This document shows, piece by piece, positions 1 through 9,273 of a stretch of 23,877 nucleotides of DNA. Made by a program: the position numbers and the translations under genes. The notes beneath the pieces are model-generated. The model saw nothing but the letters and a program-made list of their open reading frames with translations, was not told the origin of the DNA and did not search any database. Within the stretch, counting starts at the first letter, position 1; each line of letters starts with the position of its first letter. Source of the stretch: Paramarasmius palmivorus (lineage: Eukaryota; Basidiomycota; Agaricomycetes; Agaricales; Marasmiaceae); assembly GCA_037176845.1 (NCBI GenBank), contig JAYKXP010000349.1:1-23877 (forward strand), read 5' to 3'.

Positions 1-1305
1 GGGGAAGGGGGCTGATAAGGCACGCGAGATCCGTCTTTTGAGGCCTGAAAAGACATCAGAAAAAGAACATAGAAGAATATCCAGCCGACTCACCCGAGTA
101 ACCCCTATGATCTTTTCTCCAGCACGAGGGATGGCGAGATCCAAGCGCTAGTAAGAAAAGGAGGTCAGGAACCGCTGGGGGCGCGAAAGAGAATATAAAA
201 TACTTACAGGGCGTTTGATTGCGGGCACCTCGGAGGCACTAGGCCTGTCCTTGACTCGATGTTTTGAAGTGGAGGAACTGGCTTTCTCCTTTCCTTGCTT
301 CTTGGAGGAATGTGGTTCTTGCTTGACGTGGACCGTGGATTCCTCCAGGAGCATGAAATCTGGGGAAAATCGGCGCTGAAAAGTCAAAAGAGTTAGTAAG
401 ACCAGAAAATTAAAAGAAGAAAATATGGACCTTAACTCCTCGGGATCCGCTAGCGCGAGGTGGAGGAAGCGAGGGCTCTTCCTCGCTCTGCTCGTAGCAG
501 TCGCTACCATAAGTCTTGGCGTTCTCCACATCCGGGTCCTCGCTAGCGTCACTCTCGACGTCCGAGGGACCGTGACGAAAGTCGGTGGTGGCAGGGTCTT
601 CCTCTTCGTCCTCGTAGTCGTCGTCTGGTGCGGATTTTGCAGAGCTGGCAGTCTTGCGAGGACGGGTCCTTGATGAGGATGCCACAGGGGGAGGAGTTGC
701 GAGTTGAGGAGCAACAGGCGGAGGGAAGTTGCGACGAAAGTCCCAATCCTGAAAATAATCAATAAGAAAGATAACTATAGAAAAGAATGTCCGAGCGCAC
801 CTTGTAATCCTTTACGATCTGCGCGACCTCCTTCTTACTGGGGATCCATCCAGAGATTTCTTTCCTAGTAATGATCTCGTCATCGATCGCGACGGTAGCC
901 AACCTATAAAGGGAAACGAGGAGCCGATGATAGACATCCGGCACCTTGAACCCTCGAGACTCGTCGTTGCAGAGGCCTTTGTAGGTGCGCTAGGAGGAAG
1001 CATGAGAAGAAAGAAGAACGAATTATACTCCGAGGGCTTACCAAAAGAGAAGCATGGTCAAGAAAGGTCTTGCGAATGACCTTGGCAGACAGTTGCTTCG
1101 AGTTGGACAAAAAGGTCATCTCGAAGTAGTCGTTGAATAAAGAGATAAGGTCGAGACCGTGTTGATACATGAGGGATTGCTGTTCGAAGATTTGTGTGGG
1201 AGACATCAGGAGGGGAGAAGCTGCGCGCGGTTTAGGATGCGCTCGTTTGGGTTTTGGGGCCTCGGGCTTCTCTTTCTTCAAGCGATTCAAAACGGGCAGC
1301 GACAT
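1..1305 (-). CDS. Multi-exon gene antisense to an LTR element, 3' end outside window
   Basis: I do not recognise the family. The model is join(1305-1042, 989-801, 748-431, 375-208, 147-94, 44-1) on the minus strand. All five introns (52, 52, 55, 60 and 49 bp) have GT-AG ends, and every junction is in phase 0. The ATG at 1305 is the first one after a pyrimidine-rich leader. About 345 residues are visible. Residues 1-30 are Lys/Pro-rich. Residues 31-151 look like a compact helical domain spanning the first two coding exons. Residues 152-257 are Pro-rich, then strongly acidic (DDDYEDEEEDP). After that comes a Lys/Ser-rich stretch with a VKQEP sumoylation-like motif and a KRPR cluster that could be a nuclear signal. 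Inference: a nuclear or chromatin-associated protein. The gene lies just upstream, in antisense, of a purine tract and LTR, so it may be retrotransposon cargo rather than a host gene. Confidence 0.72.
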
Positions 1306-1306
1306 C

Positions 1307-1445
1307 CTACAAGAGCTCCTATTAGAAAAATATCTGAAGAAAGAACAAAAGAAAACTTACTTGAAGCGTCCTCGCTAAGGGGATGATGAGGGGAGAAAGG
1401 AAGAAAGGAAATGGGACTTGGTTGAACTTTGTGAAGTTATATAGC
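1307..1445 (-). promoter_or_regulatory. Probable TATA promoter and 5'-UTR intron of the antisense gene
   Basis: On the minus strand a CTATATAA box lies at about 1437-1444. It is followed by a C/T-rich leader without any ATG (about 1380-1420), a typical fungal core promoter layout. A GTAAGT donor at 1360-1355 and a TTGTAG acceptor ending at 1307 would remove a 54-bp intron ending one base before the start codon. A second acceptor (TTCTTCAG, about 1336) is possible. The transcription start is not known. Confidence 0.5.
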
Positions 1446-1805
1446 CAACCCTGAGAATCCAGCTTCTTTTCGATCACATCACGGAAGCTGAGTCACAAGT
1501 ACCGGCAGTTACCGGCAGAAGTCCGATAACCCTGGAAAGGCTAAATATAGCCTCTTTTCAGGCAGAAGACGTCCTAGGACAACAGAAAACCACCTAGGAA
1601 TAGCTAGCTTTGACTCGGGGGAAATATTCGAAGGTCTATGGATCAAGAGATCATTAAAGAAGATGATTGACGCTCGAGGAGGTTTGATAACCCCGGCATC
1701 AACTGATCGGACTTAACGCGGACAGAGGAAACTGACCGCGCGCGTCTCTAACCACCAAAGAAAGGTTCCTAGGAACTATTACAGACCGAGGACGGTCTAG
1801 ATCTT
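1446..1805. other. Non-coding stretch between antisense gene and LTR
   Basis: I see no coding pattern on either strand. It contains a second TATATTTA-like site (minus strand, about 1540), tandem ACCGGCAGT-type repeats near 1500-1525, and several CCTAGGA motifs. If the LTR at 1821 is a 3' LTR, this is the 3' internal, untranslated part of the retroelement. Confidence 0.4.
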
Positions 1806-1820
1806 TTGGTTTGGGGGAGA
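1806..1820 (+). other. Polypurine tract-like sequence abutting the LTR
   Basis: The sequence GGTTTGGGGGAGA ends exactly where the LTR's TGTGAGG begins. LTR retrotransposons prime plus-strand DNA from a purine tract immediately 5' of the 3' LTR. This orients the element left to right and makes the LTR at 1821 its 3' LTR, with the body extending beyond the left edge. It is a short, G-rich match, so the call is an inference. Confidence 0.5.
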
Positions 1821-2869
1821 TGTGAGGGTGCCAGAACGAAATCGCTGAAAAACAGTCATTTTGACACTAGTTGTTGTGTTCAGAATCGCACTAGTACATC
1901 GTACTAAGTACTATATGGACTTGGTAGTACTACTAGGAACCTAGTAGTACGCATATGACGAAGAATAAGATAGGCATGCACTGCGTAGTGAATACTAGCC
2001 GCGCGCGCATAGACGTTGATGTCGTCGTTAGCCCTATATGATTGCGCTAGGATACGCGTCGAAACCTGTAGACCGTATCTATACTCTATTACCAGGCTGG
2101 AACCTTACGAGGACATGCTACTGTACATGGTAGACTTCCTCGTAGGTCATATGGCCACACTACACTCGCGCTATGGGACATATGAGATGGGATAGTGAAC
2201 GAGGACCAACTACCACAGCGTAGAAGGACCCTAGGGGACGAATCAGAGCTATATACCAAATACGGTAGAAGCTGGAGGTGCGAGTCACCTTCGAGAGCAG
2301 AGTTACCAGGATTAGAAATGTCCGAGTAACCGGGTCATCGATACGAGGGCCATATGGGGGTTTAACAGCTTTCCCATATCGATCGGAATATCCCTCGAGC
2401 TTCGAGTTTGGGATTCCTACTGCTAGTATAGACACTAGTGAGGGACATATAGTCCTATAACCAGGAAACAGATAGGATTCTGTGCCAGGACTGTCCTAGG
2501 GCATAGAGAATATAATATGGAACTACAAGGGCATAGAGCCTACCTTCCTCGGATACGAATCCGAAGCGTTTCGGTCGAGATCGGACTCCTAGCAAGTTCC
2601 GAGCGGAATAACTATGTCCTAGCACCGATATCCGAAACGCACCATGCGGAACAGCGCCTCCGCGCGCCACTTCTTAGCAACCAAAAAGTAATATGACTCG
2701 CAGTCCTGCAAAATAATGTCGAATTCCGACCAATATATATCCAAACCTTCCTTTTCTGGTAGATACTTACTTCATATGGACAGAATCCTCTCCTCGTTCT
2801 CATTTCTTGCATAGTTACTATTACTTTATCGTGTCCACTTTCACTTATATGTAAAATATGTACGCTCGC

Positions 2870-2880
2870 GGGTATATAAG
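2870..2880 (+). promoter_or_regulatory. TATA box of the LTR promoter
   Basis: GGTATATAAGC lies about 58% into the LTR and is kept in the reverse copy (about 14930-14940, minus strand). This is where a U3/R boundary could fall. It is the clearest core promoter motif in the LTR. Confidence 0.45.
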
Positions 2881-3130
2881 CAGCAGGGTTTCCCCTAGGA
2901 AGCCTCAAGCAATTACCCCGCTATATACGTAGCCCTAGAGCTCAATAGCAAAGTTTTTGACTTCTATCGTTGACCATAGAGGCGACGTGTGCTTAGAACA
3001 ATAACTTAGAAAATAAAACCTTGAAAAGCCCTTCTCTATATTGAACTAGAGTCGTGAAATTAGAACTTTGAGATACCCATAGGACAGAGCTAGCGCGTCT
3101 AGTCTCTTGCATAGGATTGATTGTTTCTGG

Positions 3131-3302
3131 ACTAGTGTGGAGCCCCACTAGATCCCTCTTTTCACTTGGTGTGGAGCCCCACCAGTGTCGTTAAAGCTTA
3201 GTGTGGAGCCCCACTAGCTTATAGGTGGCCTGATTGTCGTGCTAGTTCGACTAGTGTAATCAGTGCCTTTGGTTGTCGTGCTAGTTTGACTAGTGTAACC
3301 AT
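3131..3302 (+). repeat. Short palindromic direct repeats inside the LTR
   Basis: Three copies of GTGTGGAGCCCCAC start at 3135, 3169 and 3201, flanked by CTAG so that two read as imperfect palindromes. They are followed by two copies of a GTCGTGCTAGTTCGACTAG-type unit at about 3236 and 3275, also palindromic at its core. The reverse LTR has the first set three times and the second set three times. Its extra roughly 60-bp unit accounts for most of its greater length, so the array is unstable. Confidence 0.65.
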
Positions 3303-3771
3303 AAGCCTTCATAGGAACAATAGGTCTTTACCCTTGTTGGGTTCGATAGGTTATTTTGCGTCATAGGAACGTATAGGAATAGTTATAGATAGGTTTATAG
3401 GTTGGCTCGCGTTGTCTTGGTCATATCGAGACTATATTATCATATTACATTGTTTCATTCATCGCTCGTACACTTCCCTTGTGTCCTAGTGATTTGTAGA
3501 CGTCCAACTAGTGTGCTAGTTGATTTCTTGTGTCGATTGTACGGATCCTTTGACAACGTCGAACCCCGCTCGCACAACTTGGCATATTATTTCGCTCGTT
3601 CACAAGCGTTTTATAAGCCTCACAACGGATACCCGTAGCCAGTATAATGTACAGGTATGTTTGTGTGTGCTTACATGGACTAGCATGGAGATGTTTGCTG
3701 AATATATGAATGGTTATACTGGTTGCACTCGTTCCACAAGCCTGTGTATATGAGGAAAAGGGGTATCACCA

Positions 3772-3943
3772 TGTAACGGGTCATTCTAGAAAGTACCCCT
3801 GGCATCATATAATGTCAGACCCTTATATAACGGGGGACAGTATTCCACCATTTCTTTAGTCTTTCTTCTCCCACATTAGCCTTACCCAGACACTTGTACG
3901 TCCTTACACCTCGTTTTCTATGCTATAGAACAGGTTTGTTGTA
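3772..3943 (+). mobile_element. Short degenerate LTR-like sequence with TATA box
   Basis: The block begins TGTAACGGGTCATT and ends near TTGTTGTA, with a TATATAACGG box at about 3832-3841. Just after it, TTGGTTCAAGGCAC could be a primer-binding site. Position and polarity suit a 5' LTR for the decayed gag sequence that follows. No second copy exists in the window, so this rests on layout only. Confidence 0.35.
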
Positions 3944-3984
3944 TATTGGTTCAAGGCACTGTGAGATCAACTCACGCACTTAAT

Positions 3985-4632
3985 ATGGCGCATTACATAG
4001 ATGATGACCATAACTCTGACCAATCGAACCGTTACCGTTCAGCTCCTTCAGCTAGATCTAATAGATCAGAGACTCGTGTAACTACTTTTCACAGAGAACT
4101 GTGTTGCTCATATGTAATGCACACTCTACGTGAAGATGATTTGCTATGTTACAGTACCTTGTACATTCCCCAACAGGCAGTATACAGGGAACAAGGTACA
4201 AACTTAATCTTCCACAAGCAATTTCCTGAGATCTATCAGTATATACACCCTATCAAGGATGCAGAGATTGCCTCAGTGCATGCTTTACATCCTGTTCCCT
4301 TCTCAGATGATGATCCTAACCCTTTAAGGCGTCCCTGGAATAGGAACAATGATGTTCCCCGAGACTACACTCCTTCAGCTGACAAGGACAGGGGTGTATC
4401 CAGTAAAGACAATGCTGGAAATGCGAAAAAACCAGCTGAAAATAGAGGTGATAAGCCTTGATGTAACAATAAAAGAAACTGTGACATACCTCCACACATG
4501 AACAATGGTGGTGGGAATGGTGGTCCTCCTGGAGGAGAGCCCCCAAGTGGTGGTTCTGATGGTGGTGACTCAAACGACGATGAATCAAGCACTGATGATG
4601 AAGCGTCAAGAACGCCTAGTCATGATTGTTAG
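3985..4632 (+). pseudogene. Retroelement gag N-terminal block, broken by stops
   Basis: One frame runs from the ATG at 3985 through a TGA at 4459-4461 to a TAG at 4630-4632. The first part is polar, with Asp/Ser/Arg clusters. After the TGA the frame continues as a Gly/Pro-rich stretch (GGGNGGPPGG) and then an acidic Ser/Asp run. That Gly/Pro-to-acidic transition is typical of the linker before the capsid-like domain in basidiomycete gypsy-type gag proteins. The call depends on the better-preserved block downstream at 5031-5597. It is decayed and probably not expressed. Confidence 0.42.
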
Positions 4633-5030
4633 AATTATTTATCCTTTTATGGTTTCATTTGATGATCTTTACTTTACATTGTTCATCTCTGATATTCGTA
4701 TTCGTTCATCATTGTTCTATACACTGACCGCACGGTTCCATGCTTCTTGCTGTTACTCCATTGCCTCGGTGTGGCATCTTCATTAGTACATATTCGTATT
4801 ATGCTGTTGAACATTGGACTATATAAACTGTACATATCTACTGCTGAATATCATCATCTCTTGCTATTGTCTTGCACCAGTACTGCTAAACCCAGTCCCA
4901 AGGCTCTTCACAAGTCTTTCGATCACCAATCGCTGCCCTTAGACCTTGCTGATTCGCTTAGGCGTCGATCACGGTCTGCTTGACTTGGCATCAAGTGTTA
5001 GGCGCTTCACCACTCGCTTAGATTATTGCT
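4633..5030. other. Non-coding or inserted stretch between gag blocks
   Basis: This is AT- and pyrimidine-rich sequence separating the two gag-like blocks, without a sustained frame. A short open stretch near 4890-4980 ends in an RRRSRSA cluster but connects to nothing. It may be an insertion into gag or badly decayed gag sequence. I see no terminal repeats. Confidence 0.3.
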
Positions 5031-5597
5031 GCTAACAATGATAATGCAAGTGCAAGTCCTAAACCTCAGGGTGAGAAGCCTGGAGTGTTTGGATGGACTA
5101 GATACTCCTCAATGGAGCCTACCTTCAACAAGGATGAAATCTACGTCTATAACCTAGCACCCAAGCTGGAAGAGGAACTGTTTCAAAATGTGTTCAAGAT
5201 TTTTGAAGACCTCATTAGAAGCCAGCTGCACTGCCCACCAATGAAGGCTAATAATAACGTGCAGAAGACCTTGGTTTCAAACATCGCCAAACCAAAGTAT
5301 TGTAGTGGTGGTGATGATTTTGTTGCCTTCAAAACATGGGGCTGAGGATTGATTTGCTGGATGAGCATGGTGGATCTATGTGGTCCTAAAGTCAGGTGGA
5401 GTAAATCCAAGCAAACTTGGGTACTCACCGCCATAGATATCCAATAAATGAATGTGTTAGCTGTGTTTCTTGAAGGTGCTGCACTTCAGTGGTTCACTGA
5501 GGTTGTTGAGCGCATACTGAATGACTTTGATCCCAATGATCCACTCAAGGGACAATGGCATGCTCAGAAGCGCTACCTTCAGATTCAACCTCAATGA
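5031..5597 (+). pseudogene. Ty3/gypsy-like gag capsid region, pseudogene
   Basis: A single frame is readable from 5031 to 5597 with stops at 5343-5345 (TGA), about 5443 (TAA) and the terminal TGA. It contains GDDFVAFKTW, then MVDLCGPK, then EGAALQWFTEVVE. The spacing of a D-(x)-F-x-x-W stretch followed by a hydrophobic segment and an ALxWF motif is the pattern of the retrotransposon gag domain in basidiomycete gypsy elements, from my general knowledge of the family. No zinc knuckle, protease or reverse transcriptase follows, so the element is truncated. This is an old copy, far more decayed than the 1.8-kb LTRs. Confidence 0.6.
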
Positions 5598-5619
5598 TTT
5601 GGCATAAACAAACTTTGCT

Positions 5620-5975
5620 GTCATCATTGGTCATCCAAAATACTTGACCTGGGCGAGGTTTATCCTTTGAATGGTCATTGTTTTTCGAAGAATTGTAACT
5701 TGGTTTGATAAAAGGCTTGTATTCCTTTCATTCAAACCTAGATTTTTGCTCATCCTTCTTGTAAGATGAACCCATGCACATTGGATAGCGTGATCTGTCC
5801 TCTGTGGGTGGTTTAGCATGCGGCTTGACACTGTAGCATCTACTGTCGACTTTTTGATGTCTTCTAGGTGAGCCAGAATGACTTCTATGTCTATTTCTGT
5901 CTCGCTTACTTCTATCCTTCCTAGATTGGGATCTTGAGTGTGAATGTGAGTGAGATCTTAATTTGCAATTAACTC
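5620..5975 (-). pseudogene. Unidentified coding-like fragment, Arg/Ser-rich
   Basis: On the minus strand one frame gives an SHSHSHSRSQSRKDRSKRD type Arg/Ser-rich run (about 5975-5870), then a Lys/Pro/Ser-rich polar stretch ending near WMTNDD at about 5633. One stop interrupts it near 5731. The composition is protein-like, but I do not recognise a family. It is opposite in strand to the gag blocks and could be a fragment of another element. Confidence 0.3.
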
Positions 5976-7060
5976 AAGTATAAGTGATTCAATGGGCTAT
6001 ACACCTTTTGAACTCAACTATTATTTTGAGCATACACATACAATGGTCATGGGAATATACATATACACATCATTTTTGCCAAAGGTACATACACACACAT
6101 AGAGTATACACACAGATCTCTGTTACATTTGCATGTACTTCAAACTGGGAGCTTTCAAATCAGACTTTCTTGCAAGGATAAAGTCACAACAGGCTGAATT
6201 TATGAAATGTCACTATAAACCCATGTATTATTATATCAATTATAAACAGAGCATTACATTGATAGCTAACAGACATTATCGAGTTGAGTACATGGGACAA
6301 CAAAATGAACTACAGGTGACTATAGGTACAGACTAATAGGGAGGCTTGGTGATAGTACTAGTGGGTATAAAATTGTAAAGCCGACGGAGAAGAGTGAGTA
6401 ATAAACGGCACCAATGGCTGCAGCATGGCACAGTGTGGTGATGGAAATATTGTGGGTGGACCAAGTGTCGAGTTAGGCAAGGGGTGATGGGACTTGAAAA
6501 GTTGATATCAACTGGAGGGGGGGAGGGGGATCTGGGCGGCCTTATCTGGACTTTAGGTGTCAATCATCACAGACCTTTCCGCAACCTCAGGAGAGCTTTA
6601 GCATACCTTGAAAGGCTTAAATAACTGTTTCAAACATTTTGTAATACATTTGAAATGCTGTATGTTGTGTTAGGATTCCCTTTTTACTTGCAAACAGCTT
6701 CCTGTATTGTTCAACACCTGCAATTGCCGAAAATGGAAGGTACCGGATATGCCAAGGGTATGTGTGAACCCTGATGTTCGGATCAATATCAAACATGGAG
6801 GTGAGGGGTATTCAATGTCTCACACGTCTAAATACTTACCAGGGTGTTATCTAGCGAAAACAGTGCACTTTGCAGGCATCAGACAAGAGAAGTAGTTGGC
6901 ACCTGCCAAAGACCTTCCTTTTTTGGAAATCAGGTGATGTGAATTTCCTTTTTTGGGGAGGGGTCCTCAGCAGCCAAAACCTGGACTTTGGGGTTGATAT
7001 CACCTATTCCAATCCCACCACCCCCTTGGAGTTAGGGGTATTGAATATTGAGAGGTGGTG
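5976..7060. other. Non-coding stretch
   Basis: I find no supportable gene. Bases 6020-6120 are CA/TA-rich, with short runs of ACACAC and ATACAC. A 12-bp TTCCTTTTTTGG motif is repeated at about 6914 and 6944. Short open frames have no domain-like features. Confidence 0.35.
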
Positions 7061-7358
7061 TCAGAGGTGTTGATTGTGGAGGAACGTACCAAGGAAAGAG
7101 AGATACAACGAGAAAATCTACATATCAGGGAAATCTATAGGTCACAACGTCCATATATGGCGCAAATAGTGTGACAAGCAAGTGGTAACACTCTGTTTTA
7201 AGGTACAGGAGTTGAATCCTGGCAGACGGGTAGGCGTTTAGCCTTTATAAAATTTTCTTTTCCATGCGCCAAGCGCTTTTCCACCAATCAGAGGCCTGGC
7301 AGGGTCCTCCCGAGCTCCTCATTGCTCAACACCGTTCCTCCACATAACGCCGCCTCTA
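7061..7358. repeat. MITE-like inverted repeat, about 0.3 kb
   Basis: GTGGAGGAACG at 7076-7086 is matched perfectly, in reverse complement, by CGTTCCTCCAC at 7333-7343. Weaker similarity (AGAGGnG...) extends outward on both sides to about 7061 and 7358. No clear target duplication is visible. Inside it, at about 7190-7235, is a stretch resembling RNA polymerase III A and B boxes, but it does not fold as a tRNA. Confidence 0.35.
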
Positions 7359-7399
7359 AATTTTCTTATCCACTCCATGTGGACGTGTTCCAATAAGGT

Positions 7400-7933
7400 A
7401 TATCAGAGGGAATCTGCTTCCGCCACTGTAACAACAGTTTGAACAGCTTTGCCTCTGCTCCGATCAATAGGTTCAACTTCGGCTGACAGGTCTCTAAACC
7501 CTTGCCATATCCGGCATTGGTGATTTCCGATCAGTTTCCCCCTCTGCCATCAGTCCTGAGTGATGCCCGCACCAGTATAACTCTCTGGTGTGTACAAAGG
7601 GGTAAATTAACTTGTAAGAATCCCTTTGGTGCGTCCAGTAGGTGATCTAGGTGTAGTCTGTAGTGAGTTCACTTAAGGACCTTCTCCCTACAGTTTTCAG
7701 GAGGTGATTGTACTTCGACAACCACTGGTAGAAGTAAAAGTGGTGGCCAGATACCCATGTGGGGCATACCATGTACCAGGATCCACTAATATAACCACCT
7801 AAAACACCTTCCATCCAATGACTAGCTATTCAGGGCTCATACTAGTCCTTCTATAACCATTATGTGTTTATGCAACAATAATAAAGTGCAAAACTAGCGT
7901 ATTTGCGTTTGAAAAAGAAGTGATTAAAGTCAG
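7400..7933 (+). pseudogene. Probable decayed 5' exons of membrane-protein gene A
   Basis: The stretch upstream of the clear exons of gene A has short coding-like pieces in different frames. One lies at about 7491-7605 after a CTGACAG acceptor (reading ...PALVISDQFPPLP...). Another lies at about 7693-7790 after a CTACAG acceptor (reading ...VEVKVVARYPCG...). Their position before a Ser/Thr-rich stalk suits an ectodomain, but stops and frame changes prevent a model. The start codon is not identifiable. Confidence 0.25.
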
Positions 7934-8022
7934 GTGTATCATCGGCATCACCATCATCCACTGCAACAGGTACATCCACAAGTTTGCACACTATCCCAAC
8001 CAAGACTGGTGAGTGGCATATA

Positions 8023-9273
8023 CTCGTGCGTGTTTTAAGTAATGAGAATGATGTCATCATTGATGGCGCACTCTGAGCTAAAAAATCTAGTTTTTCCCCA
8101 ACATGTCTCTAAGTAGCACTGAAAATATATATACTCTAGTACTTTGTGTGACCCCCATGAGCAGTAAGAACTGCTCGAACTTGCTTTCTCATCCCACCAA
8201 TTTGGTTATTGATTACTGATATTGGTAAATTGGCCCATTCCTCATAAATTGCCTGCTTCAATTCTCCAGCGCTGGTGGGACGGTGTTGTCGACATTTGAG
8301 CGCCTTCTTCAGTGAGCGCCAAACAGGTTCAATTGGGTTGAGATCAGGAGAAGAAGGTGGATGAGGGAATAATGGAATGTTATTGTCCCAGAACCAATGT
8401 AGGGTCAACTTTGACTTGTGTGCAGGTGCGTTATCCTGCTGGAACTTCAGTCCAGGGATGGATCGCTGCTTCTCCTTGAAGAAAGGTAGGAGGTGCTCCT
8501 GTAGTACCTGTTGCTGATAGTGAGTTGAATTCATTCCTCCTCCTTGGCCTCCTGGGTAATCCAGAACTATGATTGGACCCTTTTCATTATACATGATGCA
8601 GGCCCAGACCATAACTCGGATATTGGACTGGGTGAAGGTAGGAATGACACAGTCTGGATGGACCACCTCATTCTTTCACCTGGTTACAAGAATACGCCCA
8701 TGATCCTCCACCACCTCAACATAACATTCGTCTGAAAAGACTGTGTCCCCCCAACTCTTGTCCCCACGGTACTTGTTATCCCTTGCCCACCGGTAGCGTG
8801 AATACTTGCTACGCCTAGAGAGATATGGAACATGTTTGGCCACCCGTCGATGAAGTCCATGGGCAGCAAGAACATTTCAAGCAGTTGATGTTGATACTGG
8901 AGTGGCGACACTATTTGCAATGGATGAAAGAGGTGCACGGCAATTTTGAATGGCCTCCCACACAATCTGACGTTCAACCCGCTCAGTGACCTTGGGAGGT
9001 CGACCAGAGCATGGGAGAGAATGTGTTGAACCAGTCAAAAGGAATTTGTCCTGGATTTTGTATGCAGTGCTGAGTGGAATATTCTCCTTTTCAGCAGCTT
9101 CTGCAACACTCATCCCTGCCTGAATTGTACCAATAAAGCGGTTCTTCTTTGGGCTATCATGGCGTGTATATGAGTTGTGGACTGGGGGCATAGAGGATGA
9201 ACAATGTGGTAGGAAAGAAAAATGGTTCGATTTTATTACGTAATATTTTCTCATTAATTATTACATCATCAAG
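8023..9273 (-). mobile_element. Tc1/mariner element in an intron of gene A
   Basis: The element is 1251 bp. It is flanked by TA at 8021-8022 and 9274-9275, the target duplication of this superfamily. The ends are imperfect inverted repeats: CTCGTGCGTGTTTTAAGTAA at the left against CTTGATGATGTAATAATTAA at the right, read inward, followed by a shared TGAGAA; about 18 of 26 positions match. Removing the element and one TA leaves a 55-bp intron with GTGAGT donor, TTCTAAAA branch and CATACAG acceptor, the size of its neighbours. That is strong support for these borders. The transposase is antisense to gene A. Confidence 0.85.
8136..9191 (-). pseudogene. Tc1-type DD34E transposase, two in-frame stops
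   Basis: This 352-codon frame including its stop runs from the ATG at 9191 to a TAG at 8136-8138. The N-terminus has a helix-turn-helix region (about residues 12-70, with GMSVAEAAEKENIPLSTAYK) and a GRPPK motif at about 64-68 between two DNA-binding subdomains. The catalytic triad is present: Asp154 in FSDECYVE, Asp253 in QQDNAPAH, and Glu288 in SPDLNPIE. Exactly 34 residues lie between the second Asp and the Glu, the Tc1 signature. Two TGA stops (8879-8877, residue 105; 8678-8676, residue 172) interrupt an otherwise continuous frame. Each could derive from CGA by one C-to-T change. No frameshifts are seen, so it is a fairly recent but inactive copy. Confidence 0.9.

Larger units (their letters stand above)
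1821..3653 (+). mobile_element. Long LTR (about 1.83 kb), probable 3' LTR
   Basis: The 5' end is TGTGAGGG. The 3' end is either CCTCACA at 3618-3624, which would make a 7-bp terminal inverted repeat with the 5' end, or TGTACA ending at 3653. The same sequence recurs in reverse orientation at 14099-15989. By eye I count about eleven differences in the first roughly 370 aligned bases, mostly transitions, so both copies are young. No matching 5-bp duplication flanks this copy, as expected if the other LTR lies outside the window. At 1.8 kb it is long for a fungal LTR. Open frames within it appear to be incidental. Confidence 0.75.

Noticed and set aside
148..762. A single 204-codon protein on the minus strand
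   Set aside because: It runs through introns in the wrong frame. The five-intron model with matching phases explains the region better.
2160..2908. Long open frames on the antisense strand of the LTR, also open in the reverse copy (14999-15199, 15363-15644)
   Set aside because: They are shared because the two LTRs are nearly identical. There is no domain, start context or codon pattern suggesting a protein.
3625..5597. The gag blocks as the body of the element owning the 1.8-kb LTR
   Set aside because: The gag is heavily decayed while the LTR is nearly identical to its other copy. No primer-binding site follows the LTR, and a separate short LTR-like block sits closer to gag.
7190..7260. A tRNA gene
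   Set aside because: A and B box-like motifs are present, but the acceptor and T-arm stems do not pair and no cloverleaf forms.
8046..8061. AATGATGTCATCATT palindrome as an operator
   Set aside because: It lies within the Tc1 element next to its left end and more likely reflects element-end sequence.
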